From Neorhizobium galegae bv. orientalis str. HAMBI 540 (lineage in GTDB: Bacteria > Pseudomonadota > Alphaproteobacteria > Rhizobiales > Rhizobiaceae): a stretch of DNA of 64,000 bases. This document shows, piece by piece, positions 16,943 to 26,025 of this stretch (positions within the stretch are counted from its first letter, which is position 1; every line of letters starts with the position of its first letter). Where the stretch lies: NCBI RefSeq assembly GCF_000731315.1, contig NZ_HG938353.1, positions 2,480,001 through 2,544,000 on the forward strand, written 5' to 3'. The position numbers were made by a program, and so were the translations under genes. The notes below the pieces were generated by a model. It made no database searches. It was not told where the DNA came from and was given only the letters and a program-made list of their open reading frames with translations.

Positions 16943-17797
16943 TTGTACGAAGCGCTTCATCTTTTCGCTCTGATGCCGTTCCCGAACATCGATCCGGTGG
17001 CCTTCTCCATCGGCCCGCTCGCCATCCATTGGTATGGGCTCGCCTATGTCGCCGGCATCATGCTCGGCTGGTTTTATGCGCGTCGGCTGGCTGCCAACGC
17101 TTCCCTGTGGAGAGACGGCCAGTCGCCGATCACGGCTGTCCAGCTCGACGACTTCCTCGTCTGGGTCGCTGCCGGCATCGTGCTTGGCGGCCGCATCGGT
17201 TATATCCTCTTCTACGACATGGCGGCCGTGGCCGCGAACCCCATCCGCGCGATCGAGATCTGGAACGGCGGCATGTCCTTCCACGGCGGCTTCATCGGCG
17301 CAACGATCGCGATGATCATCTTCGCCCGCCGCAATGCCATTCCGGTCTGGAGCATGTTCGACACGGTCGCCGCCGTCGTACCCTTCGGCCTGTTCTTCGG
17401 CCGCATCGCCAATTTCATCAACGGCGAACTCTGGGGACGCCTCAGCAGCGCGCCCTGGGCAGTCGTCTTCCCGACCGGCGGCCCGTTCGCGCGCCATCCG
17501 AGCCAGCTCTATGAAGCAGGCCTCGAAGGCATCGTGCTGGTACTCGTCCTCGCCCTGCTGATCTTCCGTTTCAAGGCGCTGAAAGTCCCTGGCACCATCG
17601 CCGGCACCTTCGTCGTCGGTTACGCGCTCTGCCGTATTTTTGTGGAATTTTTCCGCGAGCCGGATGCGCAACTCGGTTATCTGCTCGGCACTAATTGGCT
17701 GACCATGGGCATGGTTCTGTCGCTGCCGATGATCGCAGCAGGCCTTTGGGCCATTGTCCGGGCCCGCGCGGCGGCAACGTCCGCGGCGAAAGCTTGA
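16943..17797 (+). CDS. lgt: Prolipoprotein diacylglyceryl transferase
   Basis: 284-residue inner-membrane enzyme that attaches diacylglycerol from phosphatidylglycerol to the lipobox cysteine of prolipoproteins. Seven or so membrane helices are seen. Key motifs are the early IHWYGLAYVAG, GGRIGYILFYD, the family signature FGRIANFINGELWGR and the HPSQLYEAGLEG segment. The start is uncertain: a TTG at 16943 gives MYEALHLFALMPFPNIDP, which matches the short N-terminal extension of rhizobial Lgt; the ATG at 16973 lacks a ribosome site. It leads the lgt-midA-pgeF-M24 unit. Lipoproteins with lipoboxes occur nearby at 21.1 and 23.0 kb. Confidence 0.92.
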   Translation: MYEALHLFALMPFPNIDPVAFSIGPLAIHWYGLAYVAGIMLGWFYARRLAANASLWRDGQSPITAVQLDDFLVWVAAGIVLGGRIGYILFYDMAAVAANPIRAIEIWNGGMSFHGGFIGATIAMIIFARRNAIPVWSMFDTVAAVVPFGLFFGRIANFINGELWGRLSSAPWAVVFPTGGPFARHPSQLYEAGLEGIVLVLVLALLIFRFKALKVPGTIAGTFVVGYALCRIFVEFFREPDAQLGYLLGTNWLTMGMVLSLPMIAAGLWAIVRARAAATSAAKA

Positions 17798-17811
17798 GGG
17801 AGGCACACCCG

Positions 17812-18912
17812 GTGAGCACTCCCCTCACAGAGAAGATCAAGACCCTGATCCGCACCAACGGCCCGATCAGCGTCACCGACTATTTCGCGCTGTGCCTCGC
17901 CGATCCGGAATACGGCTATTATCGCACCCGCGAGCCTTTCGGCCGTCACGGCGACTTCATCACCGCGCCGGAGATCAGCCAGTTGTTCGGCGAGATGATC
18001 GGCGTCTTCATGGTGCACGCCTGGCAGCAGCACGGCACGCCCACGGGCGTCCGGCTGGTGGAGATCGGCCCCGGCCGCGGCACGATGATGACCGACATGC
18101 TGCGGGTGATCAAACGCATCGCGCCGCGCTTTTTCGAAGACCTGCACGTGCATCTGGTCGAGACCAGCGAGCGTTTGCGCGGCGTCCAGCGCATCACGCT
18201 CGAGGCTTTCTCGACCAAGATTTCCTGGCATGACAGTTTCGAGGAAGTCCCCGAAGGTTTCACGCTGATCGCCGCCAACGAATTGTTCGATGCGATCCCG
18301 ATCCGCCAGTTCATCAAGACGCCGACCGGTTTTCGCGAACGTCTCGTCGGCCTCAACGCCGAAGATGAACTCGGCTTTGCCGCCGGCGTCGCGACACTCG
18401 ACCCGCAGCTCCTTCCCTCGCCGCTCGCCGGTATTCCCGACGGCACGATCTTCGAACTGTCGCCGGCCCGCCAGGCGGTGATGCTGACGCTGTGCGAACG
18501 CTTGAGGACCTTCGGTGGCACGGCCCTGATCATCGATTATGGCCATCTGGTCACCGGTTTCGGCGATACGCTGCAAGCCATCCGTCACCACGACTACGAT
18601 CCGCCGCTCGAAAATCCCGGCGAAGCGGATCTCACCAGCCATGTCGACTTCGAGGACCTCGCACGCATTGCCGTTTCCATGGGCGTGCACTTGAACGGCG
18701 GCCTGCACCAGGGTGATTTCCTGTTCGGCCTGGGCCTTGCCGAGCGGGCGACCGCGCTTGCCAAAGACAAGGAACCGACCGAACAGCGCCTGATCGCCGC
18801 CGCCGTCGATCGGCTTGCCGGTGAAGGGGCCGGCAAGATGGGCGAACTCTTCAAAGTCATCGCGGTATCGAGCCCGGCGTTGAAGCTGATGCCGTTCCGG
18901 GCAGTGGAGTAA
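17812..18912 (+). CDS. MidA/NDUFAF7-family SAM-dependent methyltransferase
   Basis: 366-residue class I methyltransferase. Motif I is VEIGPGRGTMMTDMLR near residue 82; also typical are the N-terminal ISVTDYFALCLADPEYGYYRTREPFGRHGDFITAPEIS block, the ANELFDAIPIRQF motif and the FGGTALIIDYGH strand. Human NDUFAF7 dimethylates an arginine of complex I subunit NDUFS2; the bacterial members are presumed to act similarly on NuoD-type proteins, but this is not shown. The GTG at 17812 has GAGGGAGG ten bases upstream. It follows lgt by 14 bases. Confidence 0.88.
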   Translation: MSTPLTEKIKTLIRTNGPISVTDYFALCLADPEYGYYRTREPFGRHGDFITAPEISQLFGEMIGVFMVHAWQQHGTPTGVRLVEIGPGRGTMMTDMLRVIKRIAPRFFEDLHVHLVETSERLRGVQRITLEAFSTKISWHDSFEEVPEGFTLIAANELFDAIPIRQFIKTPTGFRERLVGLNAEDELGFAAGVATLDPQLLPSPLAGIPDGTIFELSPARQAVMLTLCERLRTFGGTALIIDYGHLVTGFGDTLQAIRHHDYDPPLENPGEADLTSHVDFEDLARIAVSMGVHLNGGLHQGDFLFGLGLAERATALAKDKEPTEQRLIAAAVDRLAGEGAGKMGELFKVIAVSSPALKLMPFRAVE

Positions 18913-19044
18913 ACAGCGGCCGCCAATTCATCAACCGATTGACATCCGCCCTTTTCTTGCGCCACTCTCGCCCTAAATCGAAGCAGCGGGCATGCCTTGA
19001 GAGAAGCCCAAAACCCCTTGAAATCAACCGGATAGACAACGCCG

Positions 19045-19839
19045 ATGCAGGACAGACCCTTGCCGGAGCCGATCGAGAGCCCCCTGTTGAACGACAGGGC
19101 CGGCGCCCGCGTCCGCCACGGTTTCTTCACCCGCAAGGGCGGTGTTTCGCAAGGCCTCTATGCCGGCCTCAACGTCGGCATCGGCTCGGACGACGACCGC
19201 GAGAGGGTGATCGAGAACCGCAGCCGGGTGGCCGCCTGGTTCGGCCTGCCCGTCGAAAAGCTTGCGACCGTCCACCAGGTCCATTCGCCCGACGTCTTCG
19301 TCGTCGACGAGACCTATGCCGGCGAACGGCCGAAGGTCGACGCGATGGTGACGAGCGTGCCGGGCGTGGCGCTCGGCGTGCTTGCGGCAGACTGCGGCCC
19401 GATCCTGTTTGCCGACGGCGAGAACGGCGTGATCGGTGCAGCCCATGCCGGCTGGAAAGGTGCGCTGACCGGCGTGCTCGAAAACACCATCGAGGCAATG
19501 ATCTCGCTGGGCGCCGCGCGGGAAAACATCACCGCAGTCCTCGGCCCCTCGATCGGCCCGGCCAGCTACGAGGTCGGCCCGGAATTTGTCGAGCGGTTCC
19601 TGGGTTACGACCCGTCCTACGAGGACTTCTTCACATCGTCATCGAATACGGGGCATTCTATGTTCGACCTGCCCTCGCTGACCATAAGGCGGCTGAGGGA
19701 TGCCGGGGTGCGGGCAGAAAGCCTCGGCCTCGATACCTACCCGGATGCGGAACGGTTCTATTCCTACCGCCGCACCACCCATGCCAAAGAGCCGGATTAC
19801 GGCCGTCAGATTTCAGCAATCGCACTTCGGGAGAATTGA
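19045..19839 (+). CDS. pgeF: Peptidoglycan editing factor PgeF (multicopper-oxidase-like fold)
   Basis: 264-residue YfiH/DUF152 family protein. Zinc-site residues can be assigned: His in TVHQVHSPDVF, Cys in LAADCGPILF and His in GAAHAGWKGAL, followed by the AVLGPSIGPASYEVG block and the C-terminal RFYSYRRTTHAKEPDYGRQ. E. coli PgeF removes wrongly inserted serine from peptidoglycan precursors, and other family members show laccase or adenosine deaminase activity. It lies 132 bases after the methyltransferase, and its stop nearly abuts the next gene. The context with lgt fits an envelope role. Confidence 0.9.
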   Translation: MQDRPLPEPIESPLLNDRAGARVRHGFFTRKGGVSQGLYAGLNVGIGSDDDRERVIENRSRVAAWFGLPVEKLATVHQVHSPDVFVVDETYAGERPKVDAMVTSVPGVALGVLAADCGPILFADGENGVIGAAHAGWKGALTGVLENTIEAMISLGAARENITAVLGPSIGPASYEVGPEFVERFLGYDPSYEDFFTSSSNTGHSMFDLPSLTIRRLRDAGVRAESLGLDTYPDAERFYSYRRTTHAKEPDYGRQISAIALREN

Positions 19840-19840
19840 T

Positions 19841-20992
19841 ATGGCCCTGCATTTCGAGAGGAGCGAATACGCCGACCGGCTGACGCGGCTGACGGAGAAG
19901 ATGCGCGCCGACAAGCTGGATGCGCTTTTGATCTTCGCCCAGGAAAGCATGTACTGGCTGACCGGTTACGACACGTTTGGCTACTGCTTTTTCCAGACTC
20001 TGATCGTCAAGGCGGACGGCAGCATGACGCTGCTCACCCGCTCCGCCGACCTGCGCCAGGCCCGCCACACCTCGATCGTCGAGAACATCGTCGTCTGGGT
20101 CGACCGGGTGAACGCGGATCCGACCCTCGACCTCAAGAACCTGTTGAGCGACATGGACCTGCTCGGCGCCAGGATCGGCGTCGAATACGATACCCACGGC
20201 ATGACCGGCCGCATTGCCCGGCTCATCGACAACCAGCTCGCCACCTTCGGCCAGATCAGCGACGCCTCCTACCTGGTCAGCGCTCTGCGCCTGGTCAAAA
20301 GCCCGGCGGAAATCGCCTTTGCGCGGCGCGCTGCCGAGCTTGCCGACGACGCGCTCGACGCGGCGCTGCCGCTGATCAGGGCCGGCGGCGACGAGGCGGA
20401 AATCCTCGCCGCAATGCAGGGCGCCGTCTTTCTCGGCGGCGGCGACTACCCCGCCAACGAGTTCATCATCGGCTCCGGCGCCGACGCCCTGCTCTGCCGC
20501 TACAAGGCCGGCCGCCGCAAGCTCGACGCGACCGACCAGCTGACGCTCGAATGGGCGGGTACGGCTGCGCATTACCATGCGGCGATGATGCGCACGGTCA
20601 TCGTCGGCGAACCGTCGCCTCGCCACCGCGAGCTCTACAAGGCCTGCCTCGAAACCATCAAGGCGATCGAGGAAGTGCTTCGCCCCGGTCAGACATTCGG
20701 CGACGTCTTCGACACCCATGCCCGCATCCTCGACGAACGCGGCCTGTCGCGCCACCGCCTCAACGCCTGCGGTTATTCGCTCGGCGCGCGCTTCTCGCCC
20801 TCCTGGATGGAGCACCAGATGTTCCATTTCGGCAATCCTCAGGAGATTTTGCCGGACATGACGCTGTTCGTGCACATGATCATCATGGATTCCGACAGCG
20901 GCGCGGCGATGACCCTCGGCCACACCTACCTGACGACCGAAGGCGATCCGCAGCCACTTTCCCGCCATGCTTTGGAGCTCATTCAGCGTTGA
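19841..20992 (+). CDS. M24 (pita-bread) family protein lacking the usual metal ligands
   Basis: 383 residues with the two-domain creatinase/prolidase layout: an N-terminal domain (about residues 1-150, KLDALLIFAQESMYWLTGYDTFGY) and a pita-bread domain (about residues 155-380). The five metal ligands of aminopeptidase P are not where expected. The DxG...GY..D..R segment reads LEWAGTAAHYHAAMMRT, GHGIG is GYSLGARF, and the late EPG and ED glutamates are replaced (LPDMTLFVHMII, MTLGHTYLT). As in creatinase, chemistry without metal is possible, or the protein may only bind ligand. The start is one base after the pgeF stop. The substrate is unknown. Confidence 0.82.
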   Translation: MALHFERSEYADRLTRLTEKMRADKLDALLIFAQESMYWLTGYDTFGYCFFQTLIVKADGSMTLLTRSADLRQARHTSIVENIVVWVDRVNADPTLDLKNLLSDMDLLGARIGVEYDTHGMTGRIARLIDNQLATFGQISDASYLVSALRLVKSPAEIAFARRAAELADDALDAALPLIRAGGDEAEILAAMQGAVFLGGGDYPANEFIIGSGADALLCRYKAGRRKLDATDQLTLEWAGTAAHYHAAMMRTVIVGEPSPRHRELYKACLETIKAIEEVLRPGQTFGDVFDTHARILDERGLSRHRLNACGYSLGARFSPSWMEHQMFHFGNPQEILPDMTLFVHMIIMDSDSGAAMTLGHTYLTTEGDPQPLSRHALELIQR

Positions 20993-21073
20993 ATGCTCAA
21001 AAAATCAGGCAATTGACAGTTTGGGAAAGCAAACCCTAAGCTCCTGCCGAGGAATCTGTGGCGGGAGACGGGT

Positions 21074-21853
21074 ATGCGGCCTTTCGGAACACTGCTCTCC
21101 GCTGCCCTGCTGGCGGTTGCGCTTACCTCCTGCAACACCACGGAAGCATTGACGCCACAGGGGAATGTCGGCGGCGGGGGCGCCCGAACCTCCTCGCCCG
21201 TCACCCAGGCCGAAACCGACCGCATGGCCCGCTCGGCACAGCCGGAAACCTATAACAGCAACAGCGGCTATCAATCCGGCCCCCAGAGCACGCTTGAAGC
21301 GCAGGCCCGGGCGCTGGAATCCGGCAGCGCCGTCTCGCCCTCCTCCTCCGGCCCGCCGCCGCAATGGGAGGGCCAGGGGAGCCAGGGCCAGCAGCAGACC
21401 ATGCAGCAGCCTCAGGCGCAGCAGCCGGCGTCAGCAGCCCAGCAACAACAATCCCGTCAGCAGCAGAGCGCCTCGCTGCCGCCCGCATCCGGTCCGACGG
21501 TCCGCTTCCTGCCGATCATTGGCGCTCCGGTCCAGGCGGTCACCCCGCTGTCCCGCCAGCTCGGCGCTCAGGCCCGCGCCAACGGACTGACGATCCGGCC
21601 GTCGAGCGACAACAGCACCGAGCACATCCTGAAAGGTTATTTCTCCGCCTTTTCCGACAGCGGCAAGGTCACCATCGTCTATGTCTGGGACATCCTTGAC
21701 AGTTCCGGCGCCCGGCTGCACCGCATGCAGGGCCAGGAAAGCGTGCCCGGCAGCGGCCAGGATCCCTGGGCCGCGGTTCCGGCTTCGACCATGGAGACCA
21801 TCGCCGCCAAGACGATCCAGGACTATGTGGCCTGGCGCCAATCCCAAGGCTGA
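21074..21853 (+). CDS. Outer-membrane-type lipoprotein with a Gln-rich linker
   Basis: 259-residue lipoprotein: signal peptide with lipobox LTSC (Cys about residue 20), then a long disordered region (residues 25-140) of Ser/Gly followed by Gln/Ala repeats (QGQQQTMQQPQAQQPASAAQ), then a folded C-terminal domain (about residues 142-258) with TVRFLPIIGAPVQAVTPLS, HILKGYFSAFSDSGKVTIVYVWDILDSSGARLHR and ATMETIAAKTIQDYVAW. Residue +2 is Asn, not Asp, consistent with export onward from the inner membrane if E. coli rules hold. Rhizobial homologues are hypothetical lipoproteins. It lies between M24 and prs. Confidence 0.8.
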   Translation: MRPFGTLLSAALLAVALTSCNTTEALTPQGNVGGGGARTSSPVTQAETDRMARSAQPETYNSNSGYQSGPQSTLEAQARALESGSAVSPSSSGPPPQWEGQGSQGQQQTMQQPQAQQPASAAQQQQSRQQQSASLPPASGPTVRFLPIIGAPVQAVTPLSRQLGAQARANGLTIRPSSDNSTEHILKGYFSAFSDSGKVTIVYVWDILDSSGARLHRMQGQESVPGSGQDPWAAVPASTMETIAAKTIQDYVAWRQSQG

Positions 21854-22016
21854 GCGATCCGGCTTTGGCGATCGCGGCGGCCGATTCCTACTGAACCTCA
21901 AAAGCCACTGGTCACAGTTTCTTCATAAAAAAGGGGGAGCGGGTGCGAAACGCACTTGCATTCGAAGGCGGCGGCGGTAAAAGGCCCGCATCCAGCTTCA
22001 AAACAGGCGGACCGCA

Positions 22017-22949
22017 ATGAAGGTTTTCGCAGGCAATTCGAACCGGCATCTCGCCGACGCGATCTGCAGCTATCTTAATGTTCCAGTCGGAAAAGCCAGC
22101 GTAAGGCGATTTGCAGACCAGGAAATCTTCGTTGAAATTCAGGAAAACGTGCGCGGCGAGGATGTCTTCATCATCCAGTCCACGTCCTTCCCGACCAACG
22201 ATCACCTGATGGAACTGCTGATCATGATCGATGCGTTCCGCCGGTCGTCGGCCAAGCGCATCACTGCGGTCCTGCCGTATTTCGGTTACGCCCGCCAGGA
22301 CCGCAAGGCCGGCCCGCGCACCCCGATCTCGGCAAAGCTCGTCGCCAACCTGATCACCGAGGCCGGGGCCGACCGTGTCCTGACACTCGACCTGCATGCC
22401 GGGCAGATCCAGGGCTTTTTCGATATCCCGACCGACAATCTCTTCGCGGTGCCGGTGCTCGCACGCGACGTCAAGGAACATTACGACCTCAACAACGTCA
22501 TGGTCGTCTCGCCCGATGTCGGCGGCGTGGTTCGCGCCAGGGCGCTCGCCAAGCGCATCGACTGTCAGCTGGCAATCGTCGACAAGCGCCGCGAGCGGGC
22601 TGGCGAATCCGAGGTGATGAACGTCATCGGCGAAGTCGACGGCAAGGACTGCCTGCTGATCGACGATATCGTCGATTCCGGCGGCACGCTCTGCAATGCG
22701 GCTGAAGCACTTCTCAAGAACGGCGCCACCAGCGTCACCGCCTACATCACCCACGGCGTGCTGTCCGGCGGCGCGGTTGCGCGTATCGGCGCCTCCAAAC
22801 TCAAGGAACTGGTGATCACCGACTCGATCCAGCCGACCACGGCGGTCCAGTCGGCGCACAACATCCGGGTCATCACCACCGCCAACCTGCTCGGCGAGGC
22901 GATCAACCGCACGGCAATGGAATCCTCCGTCTCCAGCCTTTTCGACTGA
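22017..22949 (+). CDS. prs: Ribose-phosphate pyrophosphokinase
   Basis: 310-residue cytosolic enzyme making PRPP from ribose 5-phosphate and ATP for purine, pyrimidine, His and Trp synthesis. All class I motifs are present: [38 protein letters not shown], the ATP loop [11 protein letters not shown], the metal and PRPP motif [34 protein letters not shown] and the pyrophosphate loop [13 protein letters not shown]. Length is normal. The 163-base upstream gap contains its promoter. The apt gene at 37 kb uses its product. Confidence 0.96.
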   Translation: MKVFAGNSNRHLADAICSYLNVPVGKASVRRFADQEIFVEIQENVRGEDVFIIQSTSFPTNDHLMELLIMIDAFRRSSAKRITAVLPYFGYARQDRKAGPRTPISAKLVANLITEAGADRVLTLDLHAGQIQGFFDIPTDNLFAVPVLARDVKEHYDLNNVMVVSPDVGGVVRARALAKRIDCQLAIVDKRRERAGESEVMNVIGEVDGKDCLLIDDIVDSGGTLCNAAEALLKNGATSVTAYITHGVLSGGAVARIGASKLKELVITDSIQPTTAVQSAHNIRVITTANLLGEAINRTAMESSVSSLFD

Positions 22950-23012
22950 CCTTCTTCTGTCACAAGTATTTGGATAGACTCGCCCTCGAACGCAAACAGA
23001 GGGTGAGTCGCG

Positions 23013-23441
23013 ATGTTTTCCTTTATTGGCCTCTCGAAGAGACTGGCCATTTTCCTTGTAATTCCGTTGCTGTCGGCCTGCGTCGACGGCGGTAGCAGGC
23101 CGGGCGGCTACTATCCGCCGGAACGGCCGCGGCCGGACTGGAACCGTCCTCAGAGGCCTGATCGTCCCGACTGGGATCGTCCGCAGCGACCCGACCGTCC
23201 GGATTGGAACCAACCCGGCAGGCCCGGTCGTCCGGACCGGCCGGATCGCCCGGACTGGAACCAGCCAGGCCGTCCTGGTCGCCCGGATCGTCCCGGAAGG
23301 CCCGAGCAGCCCGGCTTCTGCACGCGCGAATACCGTCCCGTCTGCGGCCAGCAGGGCGGACGCACCCAGACTTTCCCGAACGCCTGCGAGGCGGCAAATG
23401 CCGGCTTCAGCGTCGTGGCTTCCGGTGAGTGCCGCCGCTAA
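23013..23441 (+). CDS. Lipoprotein with RPD-W repeats and a Kazal-type domain
   Basis: 142 residues: signal peptide and lipobox LLSAC (Cys about residue 24), a strongly repetitive Arg/Pro/Asp/Trp region (about residues 35-98, repeats such as RPDRPDWNQPGRPG), and a C-terminal Kazal-like module (about residues 102-140: CTREYRPVCG ... FPNACEAANAGF ... SGEC) with four cysteines. Kazal modules inhibit serine proteases in animals; bacterial ones are of unproven function. The repeat region is probably an extended, cationic spacer that positions the module outside the membrane. It is monocistronic with a strong terminator at 23480. Confidence 0.85.
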   Translation: MFSFIGLSKRLAIFLVIPLLSACVDGGSRPGGYYPPERPRPDWNRPQRPDRPDWDRPQRPDRPDWNQPGRPGRPDRPDRPDWNQPGRPGRPDRPGRPEQPGFCTREYRPVCGQQGGRTQTFPNACEAANAGFSVVASGECRR

Positions 23442-23479
23442 GCGGCTTTGCTTGAAGGCTCCCAAAATCGTCGACGGAA

Positions 23480-23507
23480 AACGCCGGAACCGAGGTTCCG
23501 GCGTTTT
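23480..23507 (+). terminator. Intrinsic terminator after the Kazal lipoprotein gene
   Basis: AACGCCGGAAC-CGAG-GTTCCGGCGTT is a perfect 11-bp stem followed by TTGCTTTG, 39 bases after the stop codon. Confidence 0.85.
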
Positions 23508-23557
23508 GCTTTGTGCCAAAGCTTCGGCTAGAAGGCCCTCCGAAGAAGGAGACAAGC

Positions 23558-23815
23558 ATGGCCGCACGCGACCGCTATTCCCGAAAACTCGAATGTTCCC
23601 AATGCGGCAATGTCGGTTTCGCCGAGGTTTCCGAGACCGACGACAGGCGGCAGGGCAATCGCGATTTCCGCATTGATGAATTGCCGAAAGGCTTCCTGAC
23701 GGAATTCGCCTCGACCGATCCGCGCAAGTACATGATCCGCTGCAGCCAGTGCGGCCACAAGTTCCGTTTCGAGCAGAAGACGGTCTATGCACCGGGGGGC
23801 GAACCCCGACGCTGA
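23558..23815 (+). CDS. Small zinc-ribbon protein
   Basis: 85-residue protein with two CxxC knuckles (LECSQCGN at about residues 12-15 and IRCSQCGHKF at about residues 61-64) and a hydrophilic middle with FRIDELPKGFLTEFAS. This is a zinc ribbon likely to bind one Zn2+. There is no membrane segment. GAAGGAGA lies seven bases before the ATG at 23558. Function unknown; such ribbons often mediate nucleic-acid or protein contacts. It converges with the GGDEF-EAL gene, with only eight bases between their stops. Confidence 0.8.
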   Translation: MAARDRYSRKLECSQCGNVGFAEVSETDDRRQGNRDFRIDELPKGFLTEFASTDPRKYMIRCSQCGHKFRFEQKTVYAPGGEPRR

Positions 23816-23823
23816 CGCTAAGG

Positions 23824-25887
23824 TCAGGCGACCTTGGCAACCACCGGGGTGCTCTCGTCCCGGGCTTCACCATTGACGATATGCTCGATCCCGGCCCGCG
23901 GACCGGGCTTGCCGAACAGATAACCCTGGACCTGCATGCAGCCTTCTTTGCGCAGGAAGGCGATATGCGCATCGGTCTCCACCCCTTCCGCAAGCACCGG
24001 GATGTGGAGGCTGGAGGCAAGGATCAACGTCGAGCGCACGATCGCCGCCGACTGTTCGTTGTTGGAAAGTCCGTCGACGAAGGTTCGGTCGATCTTGATC
24101 TTGTCGAACGGGAAGGACATCAGCGTCGAAAGCGACGAATAACCGGTGCCGTAGTCGTCCATGGCGATCTTGACGCCGAGGCTCTTCAGATGGCGAACGA
24201 TCTGAAGCGCCCGCTGATGGTCGCCGATGATGCCGGATTCGGTAATCTCAAGCTCCAGCCGGTCGGCACTGAGCCCCGTCTCGTTGAGGATATCGCGAAC
24301 CTTGGTCGGAAATCTCGGATCGGCGAGCTGCTGGGCGGCGACGTTGACGGCAATGCCGAACGGATTTTTCCACGTCGCCGCCTCCAGGCAGGCGCTCCGG
24401 AGCACCCATTCGCCAAGCTCGACGATGAAGCCGGTGCGCTCTGCGATCGGGATGAACTCGCCGGGATTGACCAGGCCGCGTGTCGGGTGGTTCCAACGCA
24501 GCAGAACCTCGAAACCGACCACCTCTTCGGAAAACGTGTCGTTTTGCCGCTGATAATAGAGTTCGAACTGCCCGGCCACGAGACCAGAACGCATGTCCAT
24601 GGCAAGCGCGTTGCGTTCGCGGGCGGCCTGGTCCATCGACGAATCGTAGAAGCACACCATGCTGCCGCCGGATTGCTTGGCGCGATACATGGCCACATCC
24701 GCCTGCGCCACGAGATCGTCGATCGTCTTTGCTTCTTCGGGATAGAGCGCGATACCGACGCTCGAGCCGACTGTGAGCGTATTCCCGTTCCATTCGATCG
24801 GCTTGCAGATTTCGACAAGCAGGCGATTGGCAAGCGTCATCGCGTCGGAGCGCTTGTAGTACAGGTGCTTCAGCGCCACGAACTCGTCGCCGCCGACACG
24901 GGCAATGAACTCGCCCTCGCCGACCGCCTGAGCAAGCCTGCCGCCGATCCTGCGCAAGACCTCGTCGCCGGCCGCATGGCCGTGGACGTCGTTGACCTCC
25001 TTGAAGCGATTGAGATCGAAGGAAAGCACCGCGATGCGGGACGCGAGGTCGGCCGGACGCATGGCGATATCGGCGAGCTGCTCGTTGAAGGCGGCGCGAT
25101 TGGCAAGCCCCGTCAGTGCATCGTGCAGGGAAAGGCGGCGATACTGTTCGACGGCGGCCTGGGTCGTGCGGGCATCGATCAGGTAGGTCGCCGCCGTCAG
25201 CGCCAGCAGGATCAGCATCAGCGACAGCACGCCGAAACCGAGCACGACCGGCGGAACGACCTCGTTCTGCATCACGGCGCGGGGGTCGAGGACGACATCG
25301 ATCGCGCCCATCGCGGTGAAATGGGTCGTGGCGATCGCCAGGATCATCGCCAGAACGGAACCGTATTTGCAGAAATGCGTCACCGGACGCACGACGCGAT
25401 TGGTCGTCAACACGCCGAATAGACCTGCAAAGATCAGCGATGCTATGACGTAGCGGCGATCCCAGTCGATGCTGCCCTGCACCTCATAAGCGGCCATGCC
25501 CGTGTAATGCATCGCAGCGATGCCGAGCCCCATCACCATCCCGCCGGCCTCGGCAAGCAGGGACCGGCCGCCATAACTTGCGATACTCAACCCGATCGTG
25601 GCCGTGGCGACCGCGATCATGAAAGAAAGAAGGGTTTGAGCCGGTTCATATCCCGCCTGCCCGCCGGATAGATAACCGAGCATAGCTAGAAAATGCGTTG
25701 TCCAGGTGGTCGATCCCCCCATGAAGCCCGCGAGGAAAAGCCAGATGACCTTCTCGATCCCACTCCCCCTCCGGGCGCGGGAAAAAAGACGGATGGTCAG
25801 GAAGGATCCGATTACGCAGATCAACACTGCGGAAGCGATATACCGAAGATCGTGCTCTACGAAGATGCAGGAAAAAACGCGAAACAT
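23824..25887 (-). CDS. MHYT-GGDEF-EAL membrane protein (c-di-GMP turnover)
   Basis: 687 residues. The N-terminal 250 residues contain seven helices with the MHYT-type motifs THFLAM, MHYTGM and THFTAM, thought to bind copper and sense O2, CO or NO. GGDEF follows (about residues 265-420, motif ARVGGDEF intact, no RxxD inhibitory site in front). EAL comes last (about residues 435-680): FEVLLRW, AVNVAAQQL, LEITESG, AMDDYGTGYSSL, KIDRTF, AEGVET and QGYLFGKP, so all catalytic residues are kept with Val at the middle of E-A-L. It could make and degrade c-di-GMP. It resembles E. coli/Pseudomonas YkoW/MucR-type proteins. Confidence 0.93.
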   Translation of the reverse strand: MFRVFSCIFVEHDLRYIASAVLICVIGSFLTIRLFSRARRGSGIEKVIWLFLAGFMGGSTTWTTHFLAMLGYLSGGQAGYEPAQTLLSFMIAVATATIGLSIASYGGRSLLAEAGGMVMGLGIAAMHYTGMAAYEVQGSIDWDRRYVIASLIFAGLFGVLTTNRVVRPVTHFCKYGSVLAMILAIATTHFTAMGAIDVVLDPRAVMQNEVVPPVVLGFGVLSLMLILLALTAATYLIDARTTQAAVEQYRRLSLHDALTGLANRAAFNEQLADIAMRPADLASRIAVLSFDLNRFKEVNDVHGHAAGDEVLRRIGGRLAQAVGEGEFIARVGGDEFVALKHLYYKRSDAMTLANRLLVEICKPIEWNGNTLTVGSSVGIALYPEEAKTIDDLVAQADVAMYRAKQSGGSMVCFYDSSMDQAARERNALAMDMRSGLVAGQFELYYQRQNDTFSEEVVGFEVLLRWNHPTRGLVNPGEFIPIAERTGFIVELGEWVLRSACLEAATWKNPFGIAVNVAAQQLADPRFPTKVRDILNETGLSADRLELEITESGIIGDHQRALQIVRHLKSLGVKIAMDDYGTGYSSLSTLMSFPFDKIKIDRTFVDGLSNNEQSAAIVRSTLILASSLHIPVLAEGVETDAHIAFLRKEGCMQVQGYLFGKPGPRAGIEHIVNGEARDESTPVVAKVA

Positions 25888-26025
25888 GAATGCCTGTTAC
25901 TTTTCAACGGATTTGGTCGAGAAGTTTTAGCATTGAAACATGTTTGAACCGTTCCTTTGGATGGTAAATGCCGGCTGACTGGCAAAAGCAAAGCCGGCAT
26001 CAAAAGGCGTGAACAGGTCGTCAGA

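Noticed and set aside
21912..24020. 702-residue open frame on the minus strand
   Set aside because: It covers prs, the Kazal lipoprotein and the zinc-ribbon gene in antisense and shows no domain; prs is certain.
23749..25422. 557-residue open frame on the plus strand
   Set aside because: Antisense of the MHYT-GGDEF-EAL gene, whose motifs are complete.
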